Positions 23,637 to 31,626 of a stretch of 39,486 bases of DNA are shown here, piece after piece; position 1 is the first letter of the stretch, and the number at the start of each line of letters is the position of its first letter. The position numbers were made by a program, and so were the translations under genes. Source of the DNA: Thermotogales bacterium (GTDB taxonomy: Bacteria > Thermotogota > Thermotogae > Petrotogales > Kosmotogaceae); NCBI GenBank assembly GCA_003561215.1, contig PWXG01000157.1, forward strand, positions 1 through 39,486, read 5' to 3'. Under the pieces are notes generated by a model that was not told where the DNA came from, ran no database searches, and saw only the letters and a list, made by a program, of their open reading frames with translations.

Positions 23637-24796
23637 AGTTTGCATTTAGTGTTGCAATGCGTTTTCTTCTTTCCAGTAAGGCTCAGACGCTCCTCATAAT
23701 ACTTGGTATTTCGATAGGAGTATCAGTTCAGCTCTTTATAGGCCTCTTGATTCAGGGTCTTCAGATAGACCTTGTTGATAGCACGATCGGCAACTCTTCA
23801 CAGGTGACGATCATATCAACGCGTGATGATAGAACCATAATGGATTGGCAAGAGCTGATCCAACGACTGGAAGAGTCAGCACTCATGACTGATATAACGG
23901 TAGTTTCCCCTGTTCTGGAAAGCCCGGTGTTCATTGTTAGCACCGAAACCTCTCCATCTGTCATTTACAGAGGACTCGATTTTGATAGGGCCGACGCGAT
24001 ATACGGGATTAAAGACAGGGTCCTCCAGGGTAGCCTACCGGGCAGAAACGAAGTGCTGATCGGCAAGGAACTCTCAGAGGAGCTTGAACTGTTGATCGGG
24101 CAGACGATTACTGTACTCTCTTCTGAGGGAAGAACCCACCAGCTGGTTATTTCGGGAATTTTTGATCTTAGAGTTGCCGGTCTAAACCGTTCATGGGTCC
24201 TTGGAACACTGGAGACCGCTCAAACCATCGCAGAGAAGGAAGGCAGAATAAGTGCGATAGAAATGCAGGTTCTTGAGGTGTTTGATGCTGATATTATTGC
24301 TGCATCTCTTGCTGGAGCTATTGAAGTAGATGGCATCCGAGTAGACAACTGGAAAGATCAGAACCAGCAGCTTCTCAGTGGACTGCAGGGTCAGAGCATT
24401 TCGAGCCTCATGATACAGGTTTTCGTAATCATTGCTGTTGCGCTGGGCATTTCGAGCATACTCGTGATCACTGTTGTTCAGAAATCCAGGCAAATCGGCA
24501 TTCTGAAGGCAATGGGTGTCACAGACAGAACTGCAAGCCTCGTATTCCTCTTTGAAGGTGCGCTGATCGGAATCGGTGGTGCAATTGTGGGTGTTTTACT
24601 CGGGCTCGGATTGAGTATTGCATTCACGACGTTTGCCCTTGGACCTGATGGAGAGCCTGTAGTCGGGCTATATCTGAACTACGGATTTATAGCTCTTTCT
24701 GGGCTTATCGCCTTCGGGGCCTCGGTAATCGCTGCAGTGATTCCTGCCAGGAGATCTGCAAGACTGACACCCGTTGAGGTGATACGTAATGGCTAA
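23633..24796 (+). CDS. ABC transporter permease, MacB/LolC (FtsX) type
   Basis: A 387-residue membrane protein with one N-terminal helix (about 12-38) and a large periplasmic MacB-like domain (about 40-260). Three C-terminal helices form the FtsX domain (about 262-290, 307-335, 350-378), with the coupling segment QKSRQIGILKAMGVTDRTASLVFLFEGALIG. It ends in PARRSARLTPVEVIRNG, the standard tail of the family. Type VII ABC systems of this kind move lipoproteins, peptides or lipids out of the inner membrane rather than import solutes. It overlaps the upstream B12-binding gene by 4 bases and the downstream ATPase gene by 8. The substrate is unknown. Confidence 0.92.
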   Translation: MKFAFSVAMRFLLSSKAQTLLIILGISIGVSVQLFIGLLIQGLQIDLVDSTIGNSSQVTIISTRDDRTIMDWQELIQRLEESALMTDITVVSPVLESPVFIVSTETSPSVIYRGLDFDRADAIYGIKDRVLQGSLPGRNEVLIGKELSEELELLIGQTITVLSSEGRTHQLVISGIFDLRVAGLNRSWVLGTLETAQTIAEKEGRISAIEMQVLEVFDADIIAASLAGAIEVDGIRVDNWKDQNQQLLSGLQGQSISSLMIQVFVIIAVALGISSILVITVVQKSRQIGILKAMGVTDRTASLVFLFEGALIGIGGAIVGVLLGLGLSIAFTTFALGPDGEPVVGLYLNYGFIALSGLIAFGASVIAAVIPARRSARLTPVEVIRNG

Positions 24797-25475
24797 TATC
24801 GTCGAACTCAAGAATGTCAACAAGTTTTATGGAACAACAGTGAAAACCCAGGTACTCTTCAACATAGACCTGAGTTTTGAAGTAGCAAGTTTCAACTCGA
24901 TCATTGGGCAGTCAGGTAGCGGAAAAAGTACTCTACTGAACATATTGGGAACACTGGATAGGCCAACAGATGGGCAGGTACTCATTGATGGCAGGGAAAC
25001 AGGAAGCATGAAGAACATCGACCTTGCTGCATTACGAAACAGGACGATAGGTTTCATATTCCAGTTCCATTATCTGTTGCCTGAATTTACAGCTCTAGAG
25101 AACGTACTCATGCCTTTCAGAGTTTCCAACAGCGCTGTCACAAAAGAAGCATTTGAAAGAGCGGAGGAGCTCATGGAGATTGTCGGTATAAGTCATGTGA
25201 AAAACAATCTTGCAACCAGGATGTCTGGGGGACAGCAGCAAAGAACTGCGATTGCCAGGGCCCTCATAAACAATCCCCGTGTCGTTCTTGCTGATGAACC
25301 AACAGGAAACCTCGATTCGGATACTTCAGAGAAGGTTTTCCGTATGTTGAGGGAGATAAATGAGCGATTCGGTACAACCTTTGTCATTGTGACTCATGAC
25401 CGGAGAATTGCTGAAGAGACCGACAGGATCGTCGAGATCGTTGATGGGCGGATCAGGATGGATCTAGCAAGATAA
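24789..25475 (+). CDS. ABC transporter ATP-binding protein, MacB/LolD type
   Basis: A 228-residue nucleotide-binding protein. It shows Walker A GQSGSGKST (40-48), Q-loop Gln92, signature MSGGQQQR (145-152), Walker B VVLADEPTG (165-173) followed by NLDS, and H-loop His203. It belongs to the LolD/MacB/FtsE-like group and drives the permease encoded just upstream, with an 8-base gene overlap. It would work as a homodimer with two permease copies. No membrane-fusion protein gene follows. Confidence 0.95.
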   Translation: MANIVELKNVNKFYGTTVKTQVLFNIDLSFEVASFNSIIGQSGSGKSTLLNILGTLDRPTDGQVLIDGRETGSMKNIDLAALRNRTIGFIFQFHYLLPEFTALENVLMPFRVSNSAVTKEAFERAEELMEIVGISHVKNNLATRMSGGQQQRTAIARALINNPRVVLADEPTGNLDSDTSEKVFRMLREINERFGTTFVIVTHDRRIAEETDRIVEIVDGRIRMDLAR

Positions 25476-25608
25476 GCTGAATTGCTACGGGGTTGATCGA
25501 CCAAAAAAGAGCAGCCCCTGACAACTCTGCTTTGAGAACAAGCTATTGTGGTTTCAAAGCACTGCTGAGGTCTTTGTCCAGGTGGATCTCTAAGTCTCTT
25601 ACCTGGGA

Positions 25609-26169
25609 TCAGCAAGAGTCTTTCTCGGCAGAAACAATCCATCTTGCGGCTTGGAGAACGTCTTTTGCAACGAAATCTGGTTCAATGTCTTTCCAGAGGT
25701 ATCGGAATTCTGCAAGGGATCCTTCTCCAAGGCCAGTGCGTACCAGAACGGCCATGCAACCAACAGTTCGAGCCAGGGCCATGTCCCATGCCCCTGTATC
25801 TCCAACAATGTAGGAGCTGGGAAGGTCAATGGAGAAATCTTTCCTGGCCTGCATCACCATGCCCGGCGAAGGTTTCCTGCATTTACATATGTCTTCAGAG
25901 GAATGAGGACAGCAGTAGAACGCATCAATGTGAGCACCTTTGGAAGCAAGCTGATCTTCCAGTTCTTTGACACGGCTGAGATAGTCATCCCACGTAAACA
26001 GGCCCTTCGAGATATGGCTCTGATTTGTTATCACGATTGCCAACATGCCAGCACTATTGATGAGACGAATCGCATCTTCAGCAAATGGGAAGAAGGAGAA
26101 TTGCATGATGTCATCAAGACCTTCTCCACCAAGAGTTCCTTGAAGATCCAGAAATACGGCTCTCTTCAT
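25609..26169 (-). CDS. GmhB-like HAD protein lacking the second catalytic Asp
   Basis: A 186-residue HAD-superfamily protein resembling D-glycero-D-manno-heptose 1,7-bisphosphate phosphatase and histidinol phosphatase. Motif I reads FLDLQGTL: nucleophile Asp8 is present, but residue 10, usually the acid/base Asp, is Gln. Motif II (VITNQSHISKG), the zinc loop (Cys87, His89, Cys95, Cys97, then RKP) and motif IV (VGDTGAWDM) follow the GmhB pattern. With Gln at +2, normal phosphatase turnover would be impaired or altered. The ATG at 26169 has GGAG 7 bases upstream; the longer frame to 26250 lacks one. No heptose pathway genes are nearby. Confidence 0.8.
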   Translation of the reverse strand: MKRAVFLDLQGTLGGEGLDDIMQFSFFPFAEDAIRLINSAGMLAIVITNQSHISKGLFTWDDYLSRVKELEDQLASKGAHIDAFYCCPHSSEDICKCRKPSPGMVMQARKDFSIDLPSSYIVGDTGAWDMALARTVGCMAVLVRTGLGEGSLAEFRYLWKDIEPDFVAKDVLQAARWIVSAEKDSC

Positions 26170-26214
26170 GTTGTGGCTCCAAAAGAGAATGTTTATCAGC
26201 CTCATATTATCACG

Positions 26215-26229
26215 CTGTATCGAATACAG
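26215..26229. promoter_or_regulatory. Palindrome in the divergent HAD/GPx spacer, candidate operator
   Basis: A perfect inverted repeat CTGTAT-CGA-ATACAG lies between the divergent HAD and glutathione peroxidase genes, 46 bases from the HAD start. Its size and place suit a dimeric repressor, but no regulator family is indicated and it could be chance. Confidence 0.3.
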
Positions 26230-26363
26230 GGACTTTTCAACAGGTGCCATGCAAGTGTGACTGCAGTAGAACTCAGTACACTAAGCGTAACATATGCTGA
26301 AGACTACTGGCAGATTCACAATAATGTAGAATCAGATTATCGGACTCAAAAGGGGGTAAACAT

Positions 26364-26840
26364 ATGTCGTTTTTCGACTTTGGTGTTAGAACGATTGAAG
26401 GTTTCCAGAAAAGCCTTGCTGACTACAGGGGTAAAGTGATCCTCGTAGTGAACACAGCAAGCAAGTGTGGCTTCACGCCGCAGTACAAAGGATTGCAGGA
26501 ACTATACAAGAAGTACAAAGACAGGGGATTTGCCGTTCTCGGATTTCCCTCTAACGACTTTCTAAGGCAGGAACCCGGCACGAATGATGAAATCAAACAG
26601 TTCTGCGAGGTTTCTTTTGGTGTGCAATTTCCTATGTTTGAGAAGATAAAGGTGAGGGGAAGAAACAAGCACCCACTCTATGAGTTCTTGACGTCGAAAA
26701 AGACCAATCCCGGGTTTGGTGGATCGATAAAATGGAACTTCACGAAGTTTCTCATAGACAAAGAAGGGAAAATCGTCAATCGTTTCTCATCGAACACCAG
26801 CCCTGAGAGTATCGAACCAGAGATAACCCGGCTCCTTTAG
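26364..26840 (+). CDS. Glutathione peroxidase family (Cys-type thiol peroxidase)
   Basis: A 158-residue cytoplasmic peroxidase of the GPx/BtuE family. Peroxidatic Cys35 sits in NTASKCGFTPQY, so it is a cysteine enzyme, not selenocysteine. Cys81 (KQFCEVSFGV) matches the resolving cysteine of thioredoxin-dependent GPx proteins such as yeast Gpx3. The WNF motif (about 124-126) supplies the conserved Trp and Asn. The usual catalytic Gln in FPxNQF is Asp65 here (FPSNDF), a variant also found in other bacteria. Reduction by thioredoxin rather than glutathione is the likely mechanism. The ATG has AGGGGG 7 bases upstream. It converges on the PPOX-family gene. Confidence 0.95.
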   Translation: MSFFDFGVRTIEGFQKSLADYRGKVILVVNTASKCGFTPQYKGLQELYKKYKDRGFAVLGFPSNDFLRQEPGTNDEIKQFCEVSFGVQFPMFEKIKVRGRNKHPLYEFLTSKKTNPGFGGSIKWNFTKFLIDKEGKIVNRFSSNTSPESIEPEITRLL

Positions 26841-26863
26841 AAACTGAGTTTAGGGGCGGGGAA

Positions 26864-27283
26864 CTACTTCAAGTCGAAATCTACGTTACACAGCCCGTGG
26901 TAGTAGTTGCCTCGAAATGCCTTGAAGCGAATCACCGAATAGTCCGGATCTTCGACTCCCCGGGGATAGTATTTCTCGCACCCTTCAAACCAAAGAACTT
27001 CTCGTATGCTTGCCTCTTGAGTTATCCTGGTATGACCAAGCAGCATGAGTCCCTCGATAGAGTCCTGATCAACGAAGCACAGGCAGGACCTTGCATCTTT
27101 GACAATCTGCTTTACCCGTCTTGATGAAGTATTCGTGCTAAACCAGAATTCTTTGAGGCCATTCTGTTTGAGGTGCAGCATCGCCTTTGCATAAGGATAA
27201 CCCTCTGGTCCATTCGTTCCCAGCATGCAGATTTTCGATCTTCTTGACAGCTCGAGAGCTTTTCGAAATTGCTTCTTTTTCAT
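26864..27283 (-). CDS. Pyridoxamine 5'-phosphate oxidase-family FMN-binding protein
   Basis: A 139-residue protein with the split-barrel flavin-binding fold. The pattern is RSKICMLGTNGPEGYPYAKAM at the N-terminus, FWFSTNTSSRRVKQI (phosphate-binding SxR), ARSCLCFVD, then the strand GLMLLGHTRI. The C-terminus (SVIRFKAFRGNYYHGL) is as in the general-stress/nitroimidazole-resistance-like members. It is too short and lacks the C-terminal substrate region for PdxH, so vitamin B6 synthesis is unlikely. Reduction of an unknown substrate or flavin storage is more likely. The start ATG has a weak AAGGA site. Confidence 0.85.
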   Translation of the reverse strand: MKKKQFRKALELSRRSKICMLGTNGPEGYPYAKAMLHLKQNGLKEFWFSTNTSSRRVKQIVKDARSCLCFVDQDSIEGLMLLGHTRITQEASIREVLWFEGCEKYYPRGVEDPDYSVIRFKAFRGNYYHGLCNVDFDLK

Positions 27284-27339
27284 TCATCCTTATCCCACCA
27301 GTCAAGTGTTCTCCTGAACGGTCAGTTCTTCGATTAGTA

Positions 27340-28320
27340 TCAGTAAGCAAGATCAAGATCGATAATGTGCTCGGGTGTGCCTCTAACGATATATGATACG
27401 ATACTCTTGACAGTCTCATCGATCATCAGCTGTACTCCTTCTTCTGTCCAACTTGCGACATGCGGCGATAACACGACGTTCGGGAGGGAGTGAATCGGGA
27501 AAACTGACGGGAGTGTAGCCGGACGCTCGCGAGAAGGGTAATTGTACCATGTATCAATTGCTGCCCCAGCCAAAACGCCGTTCTTGAGAGCTTCATAGAG
27601 ACCCTTTTCGTCGACAATCTCTCCCCTGCTGATGTTTATGAGAAACTTCCCTTTCATGCTGGAAAGAAGCGCTGCACTGAGCAGTCCCCGCGTCTCTTTA
27701 GTCAGAGGCAAAGCGACAAACACTACATCGGCGACTTCGATCGCTTCGTTGATACTTTGGACAAGAACGTCAATGCATTCAGGTTTTCCTTTGGATCGGT
27801 GTCTTCTAAAAGCCACTACCCTGCACCTGAAGGCCTTCAGCATCTCAGCAATTTTCACACCTATTTCTCCAGTACCGAGCAGAGCACATGTCTTGCCCTG
27901 CATGGAGAACCAGGATGTGTCTCTGTCGTCAGTCCTCCCAGGCCATATGCCCCTTTCCATCTCCTTGTGAAGAAAAACAACTCTACCAGTAACTGCAAGT
28001 GCAAGGGTGACAGCTCTTTCGGCAACAATTGCAGCGTTTCCATGGTTGTTGGATACCGTAACATTCCTGCTCTTTAGTTCCTTCAAAGGCAGGCTGTTCA
28101 CGCCAGTCCACGGAACGAACAAGACTTTCAGTCTACTGGCTTTGCTTAGCTCCTCTTCGGAAAGACGACCCGTAATCAATGCCTCAGCCTCCTGAATCAG
28201 ATCGCGAGGATTGTTATGGTCAAACCGGCTTATAAAAGTATGTTCAGGGAAACGCTCTTTAAGGTCGTTCAATCTGCTTTCCCAGTACTCGTCCATGGAG
28301 TTCAAAAAAACAAAATTCAA
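27340..28320 (-). CDS. D-isomer-specific 2-hydroxyacid dehydrogenase
   Basis: A 326-residue NAD(P)-dependent oxidoreductase. The flavodoxin-like substrate domain (1-95 and the C-terminus) encloses a Rossmann domain with GTGEIGVKIAEML. The catalytic arginine is in NISRGEIVDE, a Glu follows in the next strand region, and the catalytic His is in LSPHVASWT. The closest general match is the group of glyoxylate/hydroxypyruvate-type reductases and related proteins. The exact substrate is unclear. The TTG at 28320 has GGAGG 7 bases upstream; the longer frame to 28362 would include that site. Confidence 0.9.
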   Translation of the reverse strand: MNFVFLNSMDEYWESRLNDLKERFPEHTFISRFDHNNPRDLIQEAEALITGRLSEEELSKASRLKVLFVPWTGVNSLPLKELKSRNVTVSNNHGNAAIVAERAVTLALAVTGRVVFLHKEMERGIWPGRTDDRDTSWFSMQGKTCALLGTGEIGVKIAEMLKAFRCRVVAFRRHRSKGKPECIDVLVQSINEAIEVADVVFVALPLTKETRGLLSAALLSSMKGKFLINISRGEIVDEKGLYEALKNGVLAGAAIDTWYNYPSRERPATLPSVFPIHSLPNVVLSPHVASWTEEGVQLMIDETVKSIVSYIVRGTPEHIIDLDLAY

Positions 28321-28431
28321 CGAAACACCTCCATCAGTGACACTTCCAGTTATCCTGCCCACCAGACTATGCGCGTGTCAGTCAGTCTTAAGGGTTAATC
28401 TTTAACAGAACTTTCCGTATACTATGAAACC

Positions 28432-28448
28432 GCCTGGAATGACCAGGC
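28432..28448 (-). terminator. Hairpin after the aldo/keto reductase gene, weak terminator candidate
   Basis: A perfect 6-bp inverted repeat GCCTGG/CCAGGC with a 5-base loop lies 18 bases past the reductase stop on the minus strand. It is followed only by a GGTTTC tract, so termination would be weak. Confidence 0.35.
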
Positions 28449-28466
28449 AATGTTACTCAGAGTAGC

Positions 28467-29468
28467 CTAACAACAGTTTTGCCTGATCATGTCGTAAGGA
28501 TATGGCAGCGGAACCTCGCTTACTTTGCTCAGGTACTCCCCATGCTTGGCAGAGAGCTTCCACTTAGCCGAATCAAGATTGTCTTTGAGGTGTTCAAGCT
28601 TCCTGGCCCCGACTATCGGCACACTCATGCTGTAGTTGACCTTTAACCAGTTCAGTGCTACCTGCGCAGGTGACCTTTCTGTCTCTACTGATACTTCCAT
28701 CAGAGCGTCAATGACCTTCCACGTATGCTCATTGTTGTAGTTCGCCCAGGACTCAAACCATCCTTCCTTTTGTGCCATTTCTACCCTGCTTTCGGCAGGT
28801 GGTCCCCCCATACCGCGCCTGTAACGGCCCGAAAGCCAACCGCCATGGAGAGGCCCCCACACCATAAAACCAAGTCCTTCTCTTTCGCACTGAGGGAGCA
28901 GTTCCCACTCGCTCGAGCGTACAAGAAGATTGTACTTCGCCTGTAGCGAAATGAAGGCTTCCCAACGTCCTGACCTGCTGATTTCAAGTGCTTTCTGCAG
29001 CATTGAGGGGGAGAAATTGCTCGCCCCAATGTACCTCACTCTACCCTGGTGAACCAGTTCGTCTAGTGTGCCAAGTGTTTCTTCCAGAGGGGTATACGGG
29101 TCCTGACAATGTAACTGGTATAGATAGATGTAGTCGGTCTTAAGTCTTTCTAGACTTGCCTCTACCTGTTGGATGATGTGTTTTCTCCCGAGACCGCTAT
29201 CATTAGGACCATTGCCCATAGGGAACCGAACCTTCGTTGCAATGACAAAATCATCCCGCTTCTGTGTCTTCAGCCACGTTCCAATGATCTCTTCTGACAG
29301 TCCCTGTGAGTAGACGTTTGCAGTGTCAACGAAATTCCCGCCAGCTGCTGCAAACATATCAAGCATTCGATGACTGTCTGACTTGCTGGTCTCCCTTCCA
29401 AATGTCATGGCCCCCAGGCAGAGACTACTCACTCTGAGTCCAGATCTTCCCAAAAACTTGTAGTCCAT
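28467..29468 (-). CDS. Aldo/keto reductase
   Basis: A 333-residue TIM-barrel NADPH-dependent oxidoreductase. The catalytic tetrad is Asp48 (FVDTANVYS), Tyr53, Lys79 (VIATKVR) and His120 (LYQLHCQD). The start [24 protein letters not shown] is typical of the YajO/Tas-like AKR group. The C-terminal part keeps the cofactor-binding [13 protein letters not shown] segment. It would reduce aldehydes or ketones; physiological substrate unknown. The ATG at 29468 has an AGGTG site and matches the family N-terminus, whereas the longer frame adds 15 unrelated residues. It is divergent from the flavodoxin-fold pair. Confidence 0.93.
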   Translation of the reverse strand: MDYKFLGRSGLRVSSLCLGAMTFGRETSKSDSHRMLDMFAAAGGNFVDTANVYSQGLSEEIIGTWLKTQKRDDFVIATKVRFPMGNGPNDSGLGRKHIIQQVEASLERLKTDYIYLYQLHCQDPYTPLEETLGTLDELVHQGRVRYIGASNFSPSMLQKALEISRSGRWEAFISLQAKYNLLVRSSEWELLPQCEREGLGFMVWGPLHGGWLSGRYRRGMGGPPAESRVEMAQKEGWFESWANYNNEHTWKVIDALMEVSVETERSPAQVALNWLKVNYSMSVPIVGARKLEHLKDNLDSAKWKLSAKHGEYLSKVSEVPLPYPYDMIRQNCC

Positions 29469-29520
29469 ATTCACACCTGCCTTTTCTTTTGTCTTGGTTA
29501 GTGAAACTATCACCTAATGT

Positions 29521-29526
29521 ATTATA
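29521..29526 (-). promoter_or_regulatory. Candidate -10 element of the aldo/keto reductase gene
   Basis: A perfect TATAAT on the minus strand lies about 53 bases before the ATG. No good -35 box accompanies it, so the call rests on this box and its place in the divergent spacer. Confidence 0.33.
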
Positions 29527-29625
29527 GAACAACCTGTCTGGGGAAGTACTCCGAGCCGCAGCAAATCTTCTGTCAGATAACGAATGACTGATGTATGGTG
29601 TATGCTGAAATACGGGAGGGGTTAT

Positions 29626-30165
29626 ATGCGTGTGCTTGTTCTTGACGGAAATCCTGACGCGGATGACAAATCTTACGGAGCAATCCTTTCAACTTTTGTT
29701 CAAAAGCTGATATTTGAGGGAAAGCCTGTTGAAGTTGTTACTCTTCACCAGAAGAATATCAAGCAGTGTGTCGGATGCTGGACCTGCTGGGTCAATATGC
29801 CCGGAAAATGCATGCTCAAGGACGATGTGGAGGGTATTTTGATGAAGATAGTTGAGTCTGACCTGGTGATTTTCGCTTCTCCGATCATCCTTGGTTTCAT
29901 GAGTTCGCTTCTTAAACGCTTCACTGACAGAATGATACCGCTTGTTCTTCCCTATTTTCAAGTTCTTGAAGGTGAGATTCATCACGTCCCAAGGTATGAG
30001 AACAGGCCGTTGCTGGCAGCTGTAGTTGTTGCTGAAGAAGAGACTGATCGGGAAGACCATGAGATAATCTTCGACATCTACACAAGAAATGCTCTGAATC
30101 TTTCAACGAAGCTTAGCATGTATAAGGTCTTTGATAGAAACGGAGAGGAGTTGGCTTCTAGATGA
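29626..30165 (+). CDS. Iron-sulfur flavoprotein-like NAD(P)H-dependent reductase
   Basis: A 179-residue flavodoxin-fold protein. The N-terminal VLDGNPD loop is the FMN phosphate site. A compact cluster motif, Cys48-x2-Cys51-x2-Cys54-x7-Cys62 followed by DD, matches iron-sulfur flavoproteins and related WrbA-like reductases that bind a 4Fe-4S cluster. The region VIFASPIILGFMSSLLKRFTDR is the usual flavin-binding helix. It probably passes electrons from NAD(P)H or ferredoxin to an unknown acceptor. The ATG at 29626 has GGGAGGGG upstream. The stop overlaps the next start in ATGA, so the two proteins are translationally coupled and may act together. Confidence 0.85.
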   Translation: MRVLVLDGNPDADDKSYGAILSTFVQKLIFEGKPVEVVTLHQKNIKQCVGCWTCWVNMPGKCMLKDDVEGILMKIVESDLVIFASPIILGFMSSLLKRFTDRMIPLVLPYFQVLEGEIHHVPRYENRPLLAAVVVAEEETDREDHEIIFDIYTRNALNLSTKLSMYKVFDRNGEELASR

Positions 30166-30827
30166 GGATTTTTGCTTTAAATGGTTCTCCGCGAGGCAAG
30201 TTCAGTAACACAAGGGTGATGATCGACGAGCTGATTAAGGGCATTGCAGACAGAACCGGTACAACAGCTCGAATACACGACCTTATTTTAGAAGAAGACG
30301 TGAAGGAACTCGCAATGTCCACGGAACAACATGAACTCCTGCTAATTGGCTTTCCGCTGTATGTAGATTCCATGCCGGGCATTGTCAAAGAGTTCTTTGA
30401 GAGCATGGGAGCCTTGAGACGTTTTCCTGAAAGCAAGCAGATTGTGTTCCTGATCCATTCCGGTTTTTCGGAGGCCATTCACTCCAGATTTGTTGAGCGC
30501 TACTGCAGAAAACTTGCCAGTCGTATGGGATTTGGCTGTCCAGGAGTGATAATAAAGGGGGGCTCTGAGGGAGTCAGGTTTCTGTCTTCCGAAACAAGAG
30601 AGCAATTACTACCAATGCTCCGTGAACTAGGAGAGCACCTTGCAGCTACGGGAGAGCTAAGGCAGGACATGTTGAAAGAACTTGCTGCGCCAGAACGTTT
30701 TGAAGGGGAAGTACTGGAAATGGTCAGAGCAAGCATTGGAGACGGCACAAGTCATCCCTATTGGGACCAGTTGCTGAGAAACAACGATGCTTTCGAACAA
30801 CGCTTTGCCAGGCCGCTCTTGGGGTGA
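30162..30827 (+). CDS. NADPH-dependent FMN reductase-family protein
   Basis: A 221-residue flavodoxin-fold protein starting FALNGSPRGKFSNT (flavin phosphate loop). It has LLLIGFPLYVDSMPGIVKEFFE and IVFLIHSGFSEA in the positions of the other flavin-contacting loops. Unlike its upstream partner it has no cysteine cluster. The C-terminal 60 residues are helical. The ATG overlaps the stop of the iron-sulfur flavoprotein-like gene, so a heteromeric flavin-dependent redox pair is an attractive but untested idea. It converges on the racemase-like gene. Confidence 0.8.
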   Translation: MRIFALNGSPRGKFSNTRVMIDELIKGIADRTGTTARIHDLILEEDVKELAMSTEQHELLLIGFPLYVDSMPGIVKEFFESMGALRRFPESKQIVFLIHSGFSEAIHSRFVERYCRKLASRMGFGCPGVIIKGGSEGVRFLSSETREQLLPMLRELGEHLAATGELRQDMLKELAAPERFEGEVLEMVRASIGDGTSHPYWDQLLRNNDAFEQRFARPLLG

Positions 30828-30880
30828 TCTGTACGCCTTGTTGCTTTGTCTCTTACACGTTGGATCTTCAAAGACTGTAT

Positions 30881-31570
30881 TCAGCTCAATGCATAGTCAA
30901 CGGCTGCTTCTGCATGTATTCTGGTAGTGTCGAACAGGGGAACATCCAGATCCATTTCCGTTAAAATGTTCGGTAATTCTGTACAGCCAAGGATAACACC
31001 TTCAGCGCCTTCCTGAACAAGCCGATCTATGGCATTGAGGAGGACCCTTTTTGAAGAGCTCTTTATAACGCCTTTACAGAGCTCGTTAAAGATGATCCTG
31101 TTCATATTCTCGCCTACTCTTCTCTCAGGCACAAGCAGTTCGATTCCGCTATTCATAAACGGTTTTCGGTAATACTCGCCTTCCATGGTATGAGTTGTTC
31201 CGAGTAAAGCCGCCTTCTTGATGCGCTGATTGTGGATCTTGTGCGCGGTTGCGGCTGCAATATGTAATATCTCGAGCGAAGAGGATCCTTCAATCTCATC
31301 TGCGACAAGGTGCATGGTGTTTGTACAGATTACGAGAAAATCTGCTCCAGCTCTCTTCAGAGACAGAGCAGCCTCTGACAGTATTTTTGAGATTTCGCTC
31401 CATGAACCTTTGCACATCAAGTGAGCAAGAGGCGAAAACTCTACAGAGTAAACGATACACTCTGCAGAATGAAGTCCTCCCAGCCTGTCTCTTACTGTTT
31501 CGTTTATTATCCTGTAGTAGTGCATAGTCGACTCCCAGCTCATTCCGCCAAGAAGTCCGATCTTCTTCAT
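30881..31570 (-). CDS. Aspartate/glutamate racemase-family protein
   Basis: A 229-residue PLP-independent amino-acid racemase-fold enzyme. The N-terminus KKIGLLGGMSWESTMHYYR is typical of the YgeA-type branch. The two catalytic cysteines are Cys82 (VICTNTMH) and Cys196 (ILGCTELP), both present, so racemisation between L- and D-amino acid is expected. The substrate could be Asp, Glu or a broader set. The ATG at 31570 (or the one at 31573) follows AGGAGG by 8 or 5 bases. The open frame extends to 31720 only by overlap with the upstream transporter gene. Confidence 0.92.
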   Translation of the reverse strand: MKKIGLLGGMSWESTMHYYRIINETVRDRLGGLHSAECIVYSVEFSPLAHLMCKGSWSEISKILSEAALSLKRAGADFLVICTNTMHLVADEIEGSSSLEILHIAAATAHKIHNQRIKKAALLGTTHTMEGEYYRKPFMNSGIELLVPERRVGENMNRIIFNELCKGVIKSSSKRVLLNAIDRLVQEGAEGVILGCTELPNILTEMDLDVPLFDTTRIHAEAAVDYALS

Positions 31571-31626
31571 CATTAACACCTCCTGGTTACATTCATCCTT
31601 GGTATTGTTTGCAAGTGTATTGATTG

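Noticed and set aside
25488-25500. Short palindrome GGTTGATCGACC followed by an A-run after the ABC ATPase gene
   Set aside because: The stem is only 3-4 bp and the downstream run on the plus strand is A, not T, so it is not a terminator for that operon.
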